The notes beneath the pieces were generated by a model. The model searched no databases. It saw only the letters and a list, made by a program, of their open reading frames with translations, and was not told where the DNA came from. Below are positions 6,983-14,076 of a stretch of DNA of 15,235 nt, one piece after another. Source of the DNA: Ignavibacteria bacterium (lineage in GTDB: Bacteria; Bacteroidota; Ignavibacteria; Ignavibacteriales; Melioribacteraceae). The position numbers and the translations under genes were made by a program. The stretch is taken from the NCBI GenBank assembly GCA_027347805.1, contig DAIEQP010000225.1, forward strand, positions 1-15,235, written 5' to 3'. Within the stretch, counting starts at the first letter, position 1. Each line of letters begins with the position of its first letter.

Positions 6983-8317
6983 TTAATTTAGTCTAAAATT
7001 TTTTGTATTTGGTAGCGAGAATTTACCCGCATTTTTATTAATCATTTTCATCATTTGCTGCATCTGTTCAAATTGCTTTATCAATCTATTCACTTCCTGG
7101 ATCGAATTTCCACTTCCTCTTGCAATTCGTTTACGTCTGCTTCCGTTAAGAATTTTTGGATTCGTTCTTTCAGTTTTTGTCATCGATTGAATTATTGATT
7201 CAACTTTGACTAATTGCTTATCATCCACATCAGCATTTTTCAACTGGCTTCCAATACCCGGCAGCATTCCAAGTAATGATTTAAGCGAGCCCATTTTCTT
7301 AATCATCTTTATCTGCTTAAGGAAATCATCGAAATCAAATTTATTCTCACGGAATTTTTTCTCAAGATCCTCTGCTTCTTTTTCATCAACCTGCAACTGA
7401 GCTTTTTCAACAAGAGAAATAACATCTCCCTTGCCTAAAATTCTTCCGGCCATTCTTTCCGGATAAAACAATTCAAGAGTATCTAGTTTTTCGCCCATGC
7501 TTACGAACTTAACCGGGCGGTCAACGACAGCTCTTACAGAAAGAATACATCCTCCGCGAGAATCACCATCCATTTTAGTAAGAACAATTCCATCAAACTC
7601 AACTTTTTCATGAAAAGCTCTTGCCTGATTAACCGCATCCTGTCCAACCATTGAATCTATAACAAACAATGTTTGTGTTGGATTCACTTTGGATTTAATT
7701 TCTGCAGCTTCATTCATCATTTCATCATCAACATGCAGTCTTCCTGCTGTATCGATGATTACAGTATTGATGTTGTTTTCCTTAGCATATTTGAGAGATT
7801 CAACAGCAATTTTTACCGGATCGTTGCTATCATCAATAGAAAATACAGGTGCATTTATCTGCGAACCCAGAATCTTCAATTGACTTCTAGCAGCGGGACG
7901 GTAAACGTCGGCAGCAACTAAAAGAACATTTCTTTTTTTATCTTTAAGATATTTTCCAAGTTTAGCGCTGAATGTAGTTTTACCACAACCCTGAAGTCCA
8001 ATCAGCATAATCACCGTTAAACCAGATGGATTAAGCTGTAGCTCAGAACTATTACTTCCAAGTAATTCTACTAATTCATCATAAATGATCTTAGTAATCA
8101 ATTGACCTGGAGTAACTGAAGTTAAAACTTCAGTGCCTAAAGATTTTTCCTTTACTTTTTCGATAAAATCTTTGGCTACTTTATAATTTACATCAGCATC
8201 CAAAAGAACGCGTCGAATCTCGCGTAATGTATCTGCGATATTCGACTCACTAATCTTACCCTGACCAGTTATCTTTTTAAGCGCTTTCTCAAGTTTCTCC
8301 GTCAATTCATCAAGCAT
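6983..8317 (-). CDS. ffh: Signal recognition particle protein Ffh (SRP54)
   Basis: GTPase that, with 4.5S RNA, recognises signal sequences on nascent chains and docks with FtsY at the membrane. The 444 residues give the NG domain (helical N 1-90; G 100-295) with P-loop GLQGCGKT (107-114), DVYRPAA (137-143), DTAGRLH (189-195), TKMDGDSRGG (247-256) and GEKLDTLE (275-282), then the M domain (about 325-435) with MLPGIGSQ (351-358), the RNA-binding RKRIARGSG (395-403) and a methionine-rich tail QMQQMMKMI. AGGA lies about ten bases before the ATG. It heads the ribosome/processing gene group and follows atpG by 51 bases, where a promoter-like sequence is found. Confidence 0.97.
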   Translation of the reverse strand: MLDELTEKLEKALKKITGQGKISESNIADTLREIRRVLLDADVNYKVAKDFIEKVKEKSLGTEVLTSVTPGQLITKIIYDELVELLGSNSSELQLNPSGLTVIMLIGLQGCGKTTFSAKLGKYLKDKKRNVLLVAADVYRPAARSQLKILGSQINAPVFSIDDSNDPVKIAVESLKYAKENNINTVIIDTAGRLHVDDEMMNEAAEIKSKVNPTQTLFVIDSMVGQDAVNQARAFHEKVEFDGIVLTKMDGDSRGGCILSVRAVVDRPVKFVSMGEKLDTLELFYPERMAGRILGKGDVISLVEKAQLQVDEKEAEDLEKKFRENKFDFDDFLKQIKMIKKMGSLKSLLGMLPGIGSQLKNADVDDKQLVKVESIIQSMTKTERTNPKILNGSRRKRIARGSGNSIQEVNRLIKQFEQMQQMMKMINKNAGKFSLPNTKNFRLN

Positions 8318-8334
8318 CAGACACCGATCCTAAT

Positions 8335-8365
8335 TAAAGATAACAAAAAGGTATTGCATTTCAAA
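8335..8365 (-). promoter_or_regulatory. Candidate promoter for the ffh operon
   Basis: On the minus strand, TTTG (8365-8362), exactly 19 bases, then TATCTTTA (8342-8335). This fits the Bacteroidota primary-sigma pattern TTTG-N19-TAnnTTTG with one mismatch; read as sigma-70 it is TTGAAA-N16-TATCTT. Transcription would begin just before the ffh ribosome-binding sequence, 17 bases from the ATG. It is a pattern match only, in AT-rich DNA. Confidence 0.45.
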
Positions 8366-8368
8366 TTT

Positions 8369-9250
8369 TTAACTTTCCTTGAGGGCATTCGCTCCGGAAA
8401 CAATTTCCAAAATTTCAGTAGTAATTGCAGCCTGGCGTTTACTATTATAAGTCAAATTCAAAGAACGTATAAGTTCTTTTGCATTTTCAGTCGCCATATC
8501 CATTGCTGTCATTCGCGCACCCAATTCAGCAGCATAAGAATCAAGCAATACCCTCCACATCTGAGCATTAAGATGTTTAGGAAGCAATGTTTCTATAATA
8601 CGCGCCTTATTAGGTTCATAAATAAAATCAACTTGTTTGGATTCATCTTTATGAGAATCAAACGGCAAAATAGGAATCAATTGTTCGGCTACAGTCTTTT
8701 GCTGAATTACTGACTTAAACTCATTATAAACTACAATTACTTTGTCGATCTCGCCATTTAAATATTTTGTAGTAAGATCTTTTACCAAACCGGAAGCGAA
8801 TTCAAATTTGAGATTAGAAAAAATTCCTGGGTGGGAACCAATAACCGGATAATTTCTTTTTGTAAAATAATCGTTGCCTTTTTTACCAAGGCAATAAATC
8901 ATCAAATTATTCTGATCAAAAAATGGAGCCAAATCGGTTTTAATCATTTCTTCAACAGATCTAATTACATTCATGTTGAAGCCGCCACATAAACCGCGGT
9001 CGGAAGTTACAACAACCAGCGCAACTTTTTTTACTTCTCTTTCAACAAACAATGGATTATTGAAATTCTTTTCTATGGCTAATAAATTCTGAAGAACTTC
9101 AGAAATTTTTCTTGAATAAGGACGTGCATTAATAATATTTTCCTGTGCACGACGCAGTCTTGCAGCAGCAACCATTTTCATTGCTTTTGTTATCTGCTGT
9201 GTGCTCTTTACACCAACTATTCTGCGTTTTATATCGCGTAATGTAGCCAT
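8369..9250 (-). CDS. atpG: ATP synthase F1 gamma subunit
   Basis: Central rotor shaft that couples c-ring rotation to catalysis in F1. The 293 residues have the expected long N-terminal helix (MATLRDIKRRIVGVKSTQQI, then TKAMKMVAAARLRRAQ) and C-terminal helix (MDMATENAKELIRSLNLTYN, followed by RQAAITTEILEIVSGANAL), with the Rossmann-like middle containing SDRGLCGGFN near residue 83. No extra insertion is apparent. It starts nine bases after atpA with only a weak AAGA-type SD, so translation is likely coupled. It is the last atp gene here; ffh follows instead of atpD. Confidence 0.97.
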   Translation of the reverse strand: MATLRDIKRRIVGVKSTQQITKAMKMVAAARLRRAQENIINARPYSRKISEVLQNLLAIEKNFNNPLFVEREVKKVALVVVTSDRGLCGGFNMNVIRSVEEMIKTDLAPFFDQNNLMIYCLGKKGNDYFTKRNYPVIGSHPGIFSNLKFEFASGLVKDLTTKYLNGEIDKVIVVYNEFKSVIQQKTVAEQLIPILPFDSHKDESKQVDFIYEPNKARIIETLLPKHLNAQMWRVLLDSYAAELGARMTAMDMATENAKELIRSLNLTYNSKRQAAITTEILEIVSGANALKES

Positions 9251-9259
9251 TTATTTTAT

Positions 9260-10807
9260 TCAGCTCTTCTTAAATTTAGCAATAAATTCTTCAGCCGCTT
9301 TTTTAATCAACTGAACAGTATCATCTTTTAATTCTTTTGTTGTTCTAATGTTTTCATAAATTGCCGGGTATTTCAACTCTGCAAATTCATGAAATTCCTT
9401 TTCGAATCTTTTAACATCACTAACTTCGATTGATTCAAAGAAATTATTTGTTCCTAAGTAAACACTTACTACTTCTTTATCAACAGGAACCGGAACGTAT
9501 TGACCTTGTTTTAGTAATTCAACAAGACGTGCACCTTTATCAAGTGTTCTCTTTGTTGCTTTATCAAGATCGGATCCAAATTTCGAAAATGCTTCCAACT
9601 CACGGTACTGAGCTAAGTCAAGTTTCAAAGAGCCAGCAACTTTTTTCATCGCTTTAATTTGTGCATTACCGCCAACACGCGATACTGAAATACCAACGTT
9701 AATAGCGGGACGAACACCAGCATTGAATAAGTTTGGCTCGAGGTAGATCTGTCCATCAGTAATAGAAATTACGTTTGTAGGAATGTAAGCAGAAACGTCA
9801 CCCTGCTGAGTTTCAATAATTGGTAATGCGGTTAAACTTCCTCCGCCTAAATCTTCACTTAATTTTGATGCACGTTCCAATAAACGTGAATGGAGATAGA
9901 ACACGTCACCAGGATAAGCTTCGCGTCCTGGAGGTCTTCTCAACAATAATGAAAGTTCGCGGTAAGCAGCAGCTTGTTTCGAAAGATCATCAAACACAAC
10001 TAATGCATGTCTTCCGCTGTCTCTAAAATATTCACCAAGTGTTGAACCTGAATATGGCGCAATATATTGAAGCGGCGCAGGTGTTGATGCTGGAGCTGAA
10101 ACAACAGTTGTATATTCCATCGCGCCAGCTTCTTCTAGTTTTGCAACTACCTGAGCTACTGTAGAATTTTTTTGTCCAATAGCTACATACACACAGTAAA
10201 CAGGTTTAATTCCATATTTTTTAGCTTCTTCTGTGTGAGTATATTTTTGATTGATTATTGCATCAATTGCAACAGCTGTTTTTCCTGTCTGGCGGTCACC
10301 AATAATAAGTTCGCGCTGGCGGCGTCCAATAGGAATCATAGCATCAACGGCAACAATACCAGTCTGCAAAGATTCTTTTACCGGGTTACGCTGAATAACA
10401 CCAAGGGCTTTTCTTTCAATTGGAGAATATTTCTCAAATTGAATTTTGCCCTTGCCGTCAAGCGGCTGGCCAAGAGGATCAACAACTCTGCCTAAAAGTT
10501 TTTCGCCTACAGGGAATGAAGCAACACGGTTTGTTCTTTTTACCTGATCACCTTCTTTAATCAATGAGCTCTCGCCAAACAATACAGCACCAACACTATC
10601 TTCTTCGAGGTTAAGAACCATTCCCATAACGCCGTTTGGAAACTCAACAAGTTCACTGGCCATTACTTTTGATAGCCCATAAACGCGAGCAATACCATCA
10701 CCGACCTGAAGAACCGTTCCAACTTCGTAAACATCAACTTCGTTTTCGAAACCGGAAAGCTGTTTTCTCAGTATCGCAGAAATTTCATCGGGTCTTATTT
10801 CCGCCAT
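9260..10807 (-). CDS. atpA: ATP synthase F1 alpha subunit
   Basis: Non-catalytic nucleotide-binding subunit of F1, forming the alpha3beta3 hexamer with AtpD. The 515 residues match the family. The beta-barrel N-domain (about 25-95), the Walker A GDRQTGKT (170-177), Walker B-type ALVVFDDLSKQA (268-279), RRPPGREAYPGDVFYLHSRL (290-309) and the arginine-finger segment SVSRVGG (Arg377) are all present. The ATG is preceded by GGGAG about ten bases upstream, which lies in a region able to form alternative hairpins. It sits between atpH and atpG in the usual order. Confidence 0.98.
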   Translation of the reverse strand: MAEIRPDEISAILRKQLSGFENEVDVYEVGTVLQVGDGIARVYGLSKVMASELVEFPNGVMGMVLNLEEDSVGAVLFGESSLIKEGDQVKRTNRVASFPVGEKLLGRVVDPLGQPLDGKGKIQFEKYSPIERKALGVIQRNPVKESLQTGIVAVDAMIPIGRRQRELIIGDRQTGKTAVAIDAIINQKYTHTEEAKKYGIKPVYCVYVAIGQKNSTVAQVVAKLEEAGAMEYTTVVSAPASTPAPLQYIAPYSGSTLGEYFRDSGRHALVVFDDLSKQAAAYRELSLLLRRPPGREAYPGDVFYLHSRLLERASKLSEDLGGGSLTALPIIETQQGDVSAYIPTNVISITDGQIYLEPNLFNAGVRPAINVGISVSRVGGNAQIKAMKKVAGSLKLDLAQYRELEAFSKFGSDLDKATKRTLDKGARLVELLKQGQYVPVPVDKEVVSVYLGTNNFFESIEVSDVKRFEKEFHEFAELKYPAIYENIRTTKELKDDTVQLIKKAAEEFIAKFKKS

Positions 10808-10816
10808 TTTCTTTTT

Positions 10817-10846
10817 CTCCCGTAGGAATCCCGTTTAATCCGGGAT
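10817..10846 (-). promoter_or_regulatory. Possible SD-controlling hairpins before atpA
   Basis: In the 50-base atpH-atpA gap the minus strand reads ATCCCG (10846-10841), a 7-base loop, CGGGAT (10833-10828), then CGGGAG (10822-10817), the last containing the atpA SD. The TCCCG arm can pair with the first CGGGA, leaving the SD free, or with the second, hiding it. No ligand or protein partner is implied. Confidence 0.35.
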
Positions 10847-10857
10847 ATTTAATTTTT

Positions 10858-11415
10858 CTAGTTATTTGAAATACTTATTTCTTCTGAAAATTTCTTACGC
10901 AACAAACTAAGCTGGTGTTTTATGGAAGAATCATAAACAGTATCGCCAACTTTGGCAATAAAACCGCCTATAATTTTTTCATCAACAAAATAATTTGATT
11001 CAACAGTTTTCTTAGTCTGATTTTCTAGCTTTGTAGTAATTTTCTTTTTTACCGTATCTGTTAATTCTACTGCAGATACAATATTTGATCTTATGATACC
11101 TTCCTTCTTATCTCTCAAATTCATAAACTCTTTGAAGATTTCAAAAAGAATATCTTCTCTTCCCTTTTCAATCACAAACTCCAGAAATTTTTCTGTTTCG
11201 GAAGCAATTTTTTGGGAAAAGATTGAAGATATCAATTTTGTTTTTTCAGATGATTTAACAACAGGACTCTTCAATACTGCACGCAATTCTTTGCTTGATT
11301 CCAGGGCATTGTAAACCAGCTCGGCATCTTTTGCAATTTTACTATAGATTTTTTTCTCTTCAGCTAATTGCATTAAAGAATTTGCATAACGATATGAAAC
11401 TCGATAAACACTCAT
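10858..11415 (-). CDS. atpH: ATP synthase delta subunit (OSCP)
   Basis: Peripheral-stalk subunit joining the top of F1 to the b subunits. The 185 residues fit: a helical N-terminal domain (about 1-110, starting MSVYRVSYRYANSLMQLAEE) and the C-terminal signature IIGGFIAKVGDTVYDSSIKHQL near residues 148-169, the most conserved part of the family. Its ATG overlaps the TGA of atpF by one base (TGATG), so translation is coupled to atpF. It ends with TAG, showing that this codon serves as a stop in this genome. Confidence 0.95.
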   Translation of the reverse strand: MSVYRVSYRYANSLMQLAEEKKIYSKIAKDAELVYNALESSKELRAVLKSPVVKSSEKTKLISSIFSQKIASETEKFLEFVIEKGREDILFEIFKEFMNLRDKKEGIIRSNIVSAVELTDTVKKKITTKLENQTKKTVESNYFVDEKIIGGFIAKVGDTVYDSSIKHQLSLLRKKFSEEISISNN

Positions 11416-11960
11416 CAGTTTTTGTTCATCTCATCTAAATATTTGTCAACCAATTTAATTTGCTGTTTCTTATCAAGGTTCTCTTTTAAAATCTTTTCTG
11501 CAGCGTTGATTGCTATATCTGCAACCTGATCTTTAAGTTTATTAAATGCGTCGGCATTTTTTCTTTCAATTTCAGCTGCTGCATCCTCAATCATTTTCTT
11601 TGCAGTTTGTTTGCTCTCATCAAGGATCTGAGTTTTTAATTTTTCAGCGTGTTCTCTGCTCTGATCAATAATTTTCTGTGCTTCTTCTTCAGCTTTAGCC
11701 ATGCTTGATTTATTTTCAGCGATCAATTTTTCAGCTTCTTTGCGAGCATTTTCAGCTTTTTCAAGAGATTCTTTAATAAGATTTTCTCTTTCATTTAATG
11801 AATTAAGAATCGGCTTCCACGCAATCTTTTTTAATACAAATAAAAGAAAAAGGAATGTTACCACGGTCCATAAAATTAAACCGGGATTAACATCAAGCGG
11901 GCCGCCTTGAGCTTCTCCACCGCTGAAGGTAAACAACAATAAGTAGCTTAGCAAGTTCAT
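11415..11960 (-). CDS. atpF: ATP synthase Fo b subunit
   Basis: Peripheral-stalk subunit anchored in the membrane. The 181 residues show a short outer N-terminus, one membrane segment (about 28-46, LILWTVVTFLFLLFVLKKI), the conserved W-KPI after it, and a long charged alanine/lysine/glutamate-rich coiled coil (about 52-165) ending in a helix that binds delta. There is a single b gene, with no b' copy. AGGA lies eight bases before the ATG. It directly follows atpE and overlaps atpH. Confidence 0.95.
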   Translation of the reverse strand: MNLLSYLLLFTFSGGEAQGGPLDVNPGLILWTVVTFLFLLFVLKKIAWKPILNSLNERENLIKESLEKAENARKEAEKLIAENKSSMAKAEEEAQKIIDQSREHAEKLKTQILDESKQTAKKMIEDAAAEIERKNADAFNKLKDQVADIAINAAEKILKENLDKKQQIKLVDKYLDEMNKN

Positions 11961-11979
11961 TTCTTATTCCTAATGAAAG

Positions 11980-11995
11980 AGTAAAATATTTTACT
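11980..11995 (-). other. Perfect 16-base palindrome at the end of atpE
   Basis: AGTAAAATATTTTACT reads the same on both strands and includes the atpE stop codon. In RNA it could form a short AT-only hairpin between the atpE and atpF cistrons. No T-run follows in the atpF direction, so it is not a terminator; it could shield the end of the atpE message or be chance in AT-rich DNA. Confidence 0.35.
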
Positions 11996-12209
11996 TAAGT
12001 GCCAATAAAATACAGATAACCAATGCAAACAATGAAATACCTTCAATAAGAGCTGCGGCAATAATCATAGATGTTCTGATATCACCTGCTGCTTCTGGCT
12101 GACGGCCGCTAGCTTCCATTGCAGAACTAGCTAATTTTCCAATACCGAATGCACCACCGATAACTGTTAAAGCTGCGCCCAAACCGGCTGCTAAATAAAC
12201 GAATTCCAT
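11991..12209 (-). CDS. atpE: ATP synthase Fo c subunit (proteolipid)
   Basis: Forms the rotating c-ring. The 72-residue protein is a two-helix hairpin: helix 1 (about 4-32, with a GGAFGIG glycine run), polar loop GRQPEA (35-40) and helix 2 (about 46-71) carrying the ion-binding Glu56 in AAALIEGISL. The position of the Na+-ligand Gln of sodium-type rings holds Ile, and the residue after Glu56 is Gly rather than Ser/Thr, so the ring is inferred to be proton-coupled. A perfect AGGAGG (12216-12221) precedes the ATG, fitting its high copy number in the complex. Confidence 0.97.
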   Translation of the reverse strand: MEFVYLAAGLGAALTVIGGAFGIGKLASSAMEASGRQPEAAGDIRTSMIIAAALIEGISLFALVICILLALK

Positions 12210-12215
12210 TTGAAT

Positions 12216-12223
12216 CCTCCTTT
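12216..12223 (-). promoter_or_regulatory. Strong Shine-Dalgarno of atpE
   Basis: AAAGGAGG on the minus strand, ending six bases before the atpE ATG. It is the best SD among the atp genes and fits the need for many c subunits per complex. Confidence 0.75.
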
Positions 12224-12239
12224 ATAACGTTTAATAAAA

Positions 12240-13088
12240 TTAATGCTCTTGATGATATGCCATTCCAATGAACAGCGACGATAACATTGTAAAAATATAA
12301 GCTTGCAGTAAGGCTACCAAGACTTCAAGCAAGAAAATAAATAACGCAAATGCAATCGATACAGGAACTACAACATACGTATGCAAAATAAAAATCAAAC
12401 CAAGCAAAGCAAGAATAACAATATGGCCGGCGGTCATATTTGCAAAAAGACGAATAGCCAATGCAAATGGTTTTGTAAATAAACCAAGCAGCTCAACAAC
12501 AAACATTATTGGAATTAACCAAGCCGGTAATCCGTGAGGCAACAATCCTTTTATATAACCGAACACTCCGTTCTTCATCATTCCCCCTGCCTGAATTACA
12601 ACAAAAGAAATTGTTGCAAGTGTTGCAGTTACAGATATATTTCCTGTTGCAGTTGACCCGTAAGGAATCAATCCTAAAAAATTACATGTAAGAATAAAAA
12701 AGAACACAGTTAAGAGATAAGGAAGAAATTTTTCGTAACCTTTTCCAATATTCGGTTTTGCAATTTCATCTCTTACAAATAAAATCAAAGTTTCAGTTAA
12801 GTTTGTAACCCCTTTGGGAACAAGTGATTTTTTGTATGACTTGGAAACTTTTACAAATGTTAAAATCAAAAACAGAACTGCAATCCACATAAACACAACA
12901 TGTTTCGTAATCGAGATATCCATTCCCCAAAGATGAAATTGAGGAAGATGAATTGATCCAAAAGGTTCAAGACTAATTTCTCTCGCATCAAGTACATGAT
13001 GCATAATCCAGCTGGTATCGGTCTTTTTAGCCGCTTCACCAACTGTTTTTACGGTATCTGTAACAGTATTAGGATTCGAAAACCACAT
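12240..13088 (-). CDS. atpB: ATP synthase Fo a subunit
   Basis: Membrane stator that forms the ion half-channels against the c-ring. The 282 residues carry an N-terminal, largely hydrophilic part of about 60 residues (not an obvious cleavable signal peptide), then five to six membrane segments from about residue 62 onward. The essential stator arginine is Arg213 in FALAIRLFANMTAGH (208-222), and the C-terminal membrane helices contain ALLQAYIFTMLSSLFIG (259-275). The start at 13088 lies five bases after the AtpI-like gene. The order a-c-b-delta-alpha-gamma is standard. Confidence 0.97.
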   Translation of the reverse strand: MWFSNPNTVTDTVKTVGEAAKKTDTSWIMHHVLDAREISLEPFGSIHLPQFHLWGMDISITKHVVFMWIAVLFLILTFVKVSKSYKKSLVPKGVTNLTETLILFVRDEIAKPNIGKGYEKFLPYLLTVFFFILTCNFLGLIPYGSTATGNISVTATLATISFVVIQAGGMMKNGVFGYIKGLLPHGLPAWLIPIMFVVELLGLFTKPFALAIRLFANMTAGHIVILALLGLIFILHTYVVVPVSIAFALFIFLLEVLVALLQAYIFTMLSSLFIGMAYHQEH

Positions 13089-13093
13089 TTATA

Positions 13094-13474
13094 TCAGTTT
13101 TTCCTTTTGATTAAGGAGTCTTTTACTATACCAATTTCAAAAATTAACAGAAATACGTACCAAATTAAGAGTCCAAATATAAATGCATATTGATCAACTT
13201 TCAAATAAAACAATGTTAGAAAAACTAATAAAAGCACTAAAAAAAGGCGCCCCACCATACCCCCCAAAACCAATTTAAGGAATATTTTATTCGATTTATT
13301 TACTGAAAATATCACCGAAAATGAGAATAATAAGAAATTAGCAAGTGCAATTCCGGAAGAAATTAGAATTGAGGCAGCAGATTTAAATGAAATAAACTTA
13401 GCTGCTCCTAAAAAAATTAACAAAAATACCAGAAACGCGGAAATTATAAGTGCAATCCTAATCTTTTTTTCCAT
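13094..13474 (-). CDS. AtpI-like ATP synthase accessory membrane protein
   Basis: A 126-residue, very hydrophobic protein with four likely membrane segments (about 7-26, 33-55, 66-88 and 95-116) and a basic C-terminus, the layout of AtpI/UncI proteins, which help c-ring assembly and are encoded just upstream of atpB. Sequence is poorly conserved in this family, so the call rests on size, topology and position; the GGMVGRLFLVLLL segment near 71-83 resembles the family's conserved part. It overlaps the preceding AtpZ-like gene by 17 bases and is followed after five bases by atpB. Confidence 0.7.
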   Translation of the reverse strand: MEKKIRIALIISAFLVFLLIFLGAAKFISFKSAASILISSGIALANFLLFSFSVIFSVNKSNKIFLKLVLGGMVGRLFLVLLLVFLTLFYLKVDQYAFIFGLLIWYVFLLIFEIGIVKDSLIKRKN

Positions 13475-13715
13475 TTTTTTGCCGGTTATTGAGATTAATT
13501 ACAGATTTTATAAAATTATAAATCCCTGCAGCAGATCCGGTGAAAGAAAAGATTAAAATAAAAAGAGGAGTTGAATGAAATTTTTCATCAAGCCATCTCC
13601 CAAGGAAAAACATTAATACAACAGTAGCGGCTAATTGTGTTCCTAAACCAAGGTAAGGTCCAATTTCTTTATATGAATGGGAAATTTTTCTGAAAGAATT
13701 GTCATCATTATCCAT
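13458..13715 (-). CDS. AtpZ/AtpI-family small membrane protein
   Basis: An 85-residue protein with a charged N-terminus and two likely membrane segments (about 20-40 and 48-68). The segments GPYLGLGTQLAATVVLMFFL and GRWLDEKF, then the second helix with GSAAGIYNFIK, match the AtpZ family (F1Fo-ATPase gene 1), which forms a membrane complex with AtpI and has been linked to Mg2+/Ca2+ transport or ATP synthase assembly. It lies three bases after the bactofilin gene and overlaps the AtpI-like gene by 17 bases, so the three are almost certainly on one transcript. Confidence 0.85.
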   Translation of the reverse strand: MDNDDNSFRKISHSYKEIGPYLGLGTQLAATVVLMFFLGRWLDEKFHSTPLFILIFSFTGSAAGIYNFIKSVINLNNRQKNGKKD

Positions 13716-13718
13716 AAT

Positions 13719-14066
13719 TTAATGACCGGTATTTTCCATCTGGCTATTTCCATGAAATACTGCACCTTCTTCAATAATAAGTACCTTTGTAACCAGATCA
13801 CCTGAAAGAACGGCTTTGGATTCGAGTCTAAGTTTTTCTTCGGCCTTTACTTTTCCTTTTAATTTACCATTCATTATTATATTCGTAGCCTTTACTTCGC
13901 CAAGTAAATTACTTGTATCACCAATTGTTAAATTCCCATTTATACTAACATTTCCCTTCACATTACCATCAATTCTTACATTACCTTCGCTAAAAATATT
14001 TCCTTCAATTCTCACACTGCTGCTAATGATACTAACATCTTCAATTATCAAATCTTTTTTTGCCAT
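13719..14066 (-). CDS. Bactofilin family cytoskeletal protein
   Basis: A 115-residue bactofilin: short polar ends around a central repeat-rich core (about 15-105) of short beta strands with regular Gly-Asn/Asp turns (IEGNIFSEGNVRIDGNVKGN, then VSINGNLTIGD, IMNGKLKGKVKA, AVLSGDLVTK), which fold into a right-handed beta-helix that polymerises without nucleotide. Bactofilins scaffold peptidoglycan enzymes and shape cells. AGGAG lies eight bases before the ATG, and the gene follows an M23 peptidase by ten bases, a pairing seen in other bacteria (for example CcmA with Csd proteins in Helicobacter). Downstream it is almost fused to the ATP synthase genes. Confidence 0.93.
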   Translation of the reverse strand: MAKKDLIIEDVSIISSSVRIEGNIFSEGNVRIDGNVKGNVSINGNLTIGDTSNLLGEVKATNIIMNGKLKGKVKAEEKLRLESKAVLSGDLVTKVLIIEEGAVFHGNSQMENTGH

Positions 14067-14076
14067 AAAACTACTC

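Noticed and set aside
10172..10495. 107-residue open frame antisense to atpA
   Set aside because: It is a by-product of atpA codon use; atpA is unambiguous and fully conserved across this region.
11991..12209. Sodium-type c-ring
   Set aside because: The helix-1 Gln is replaced by Ile and Glu56 is followed by Gly, so the Na+-coordinating residues are absent.
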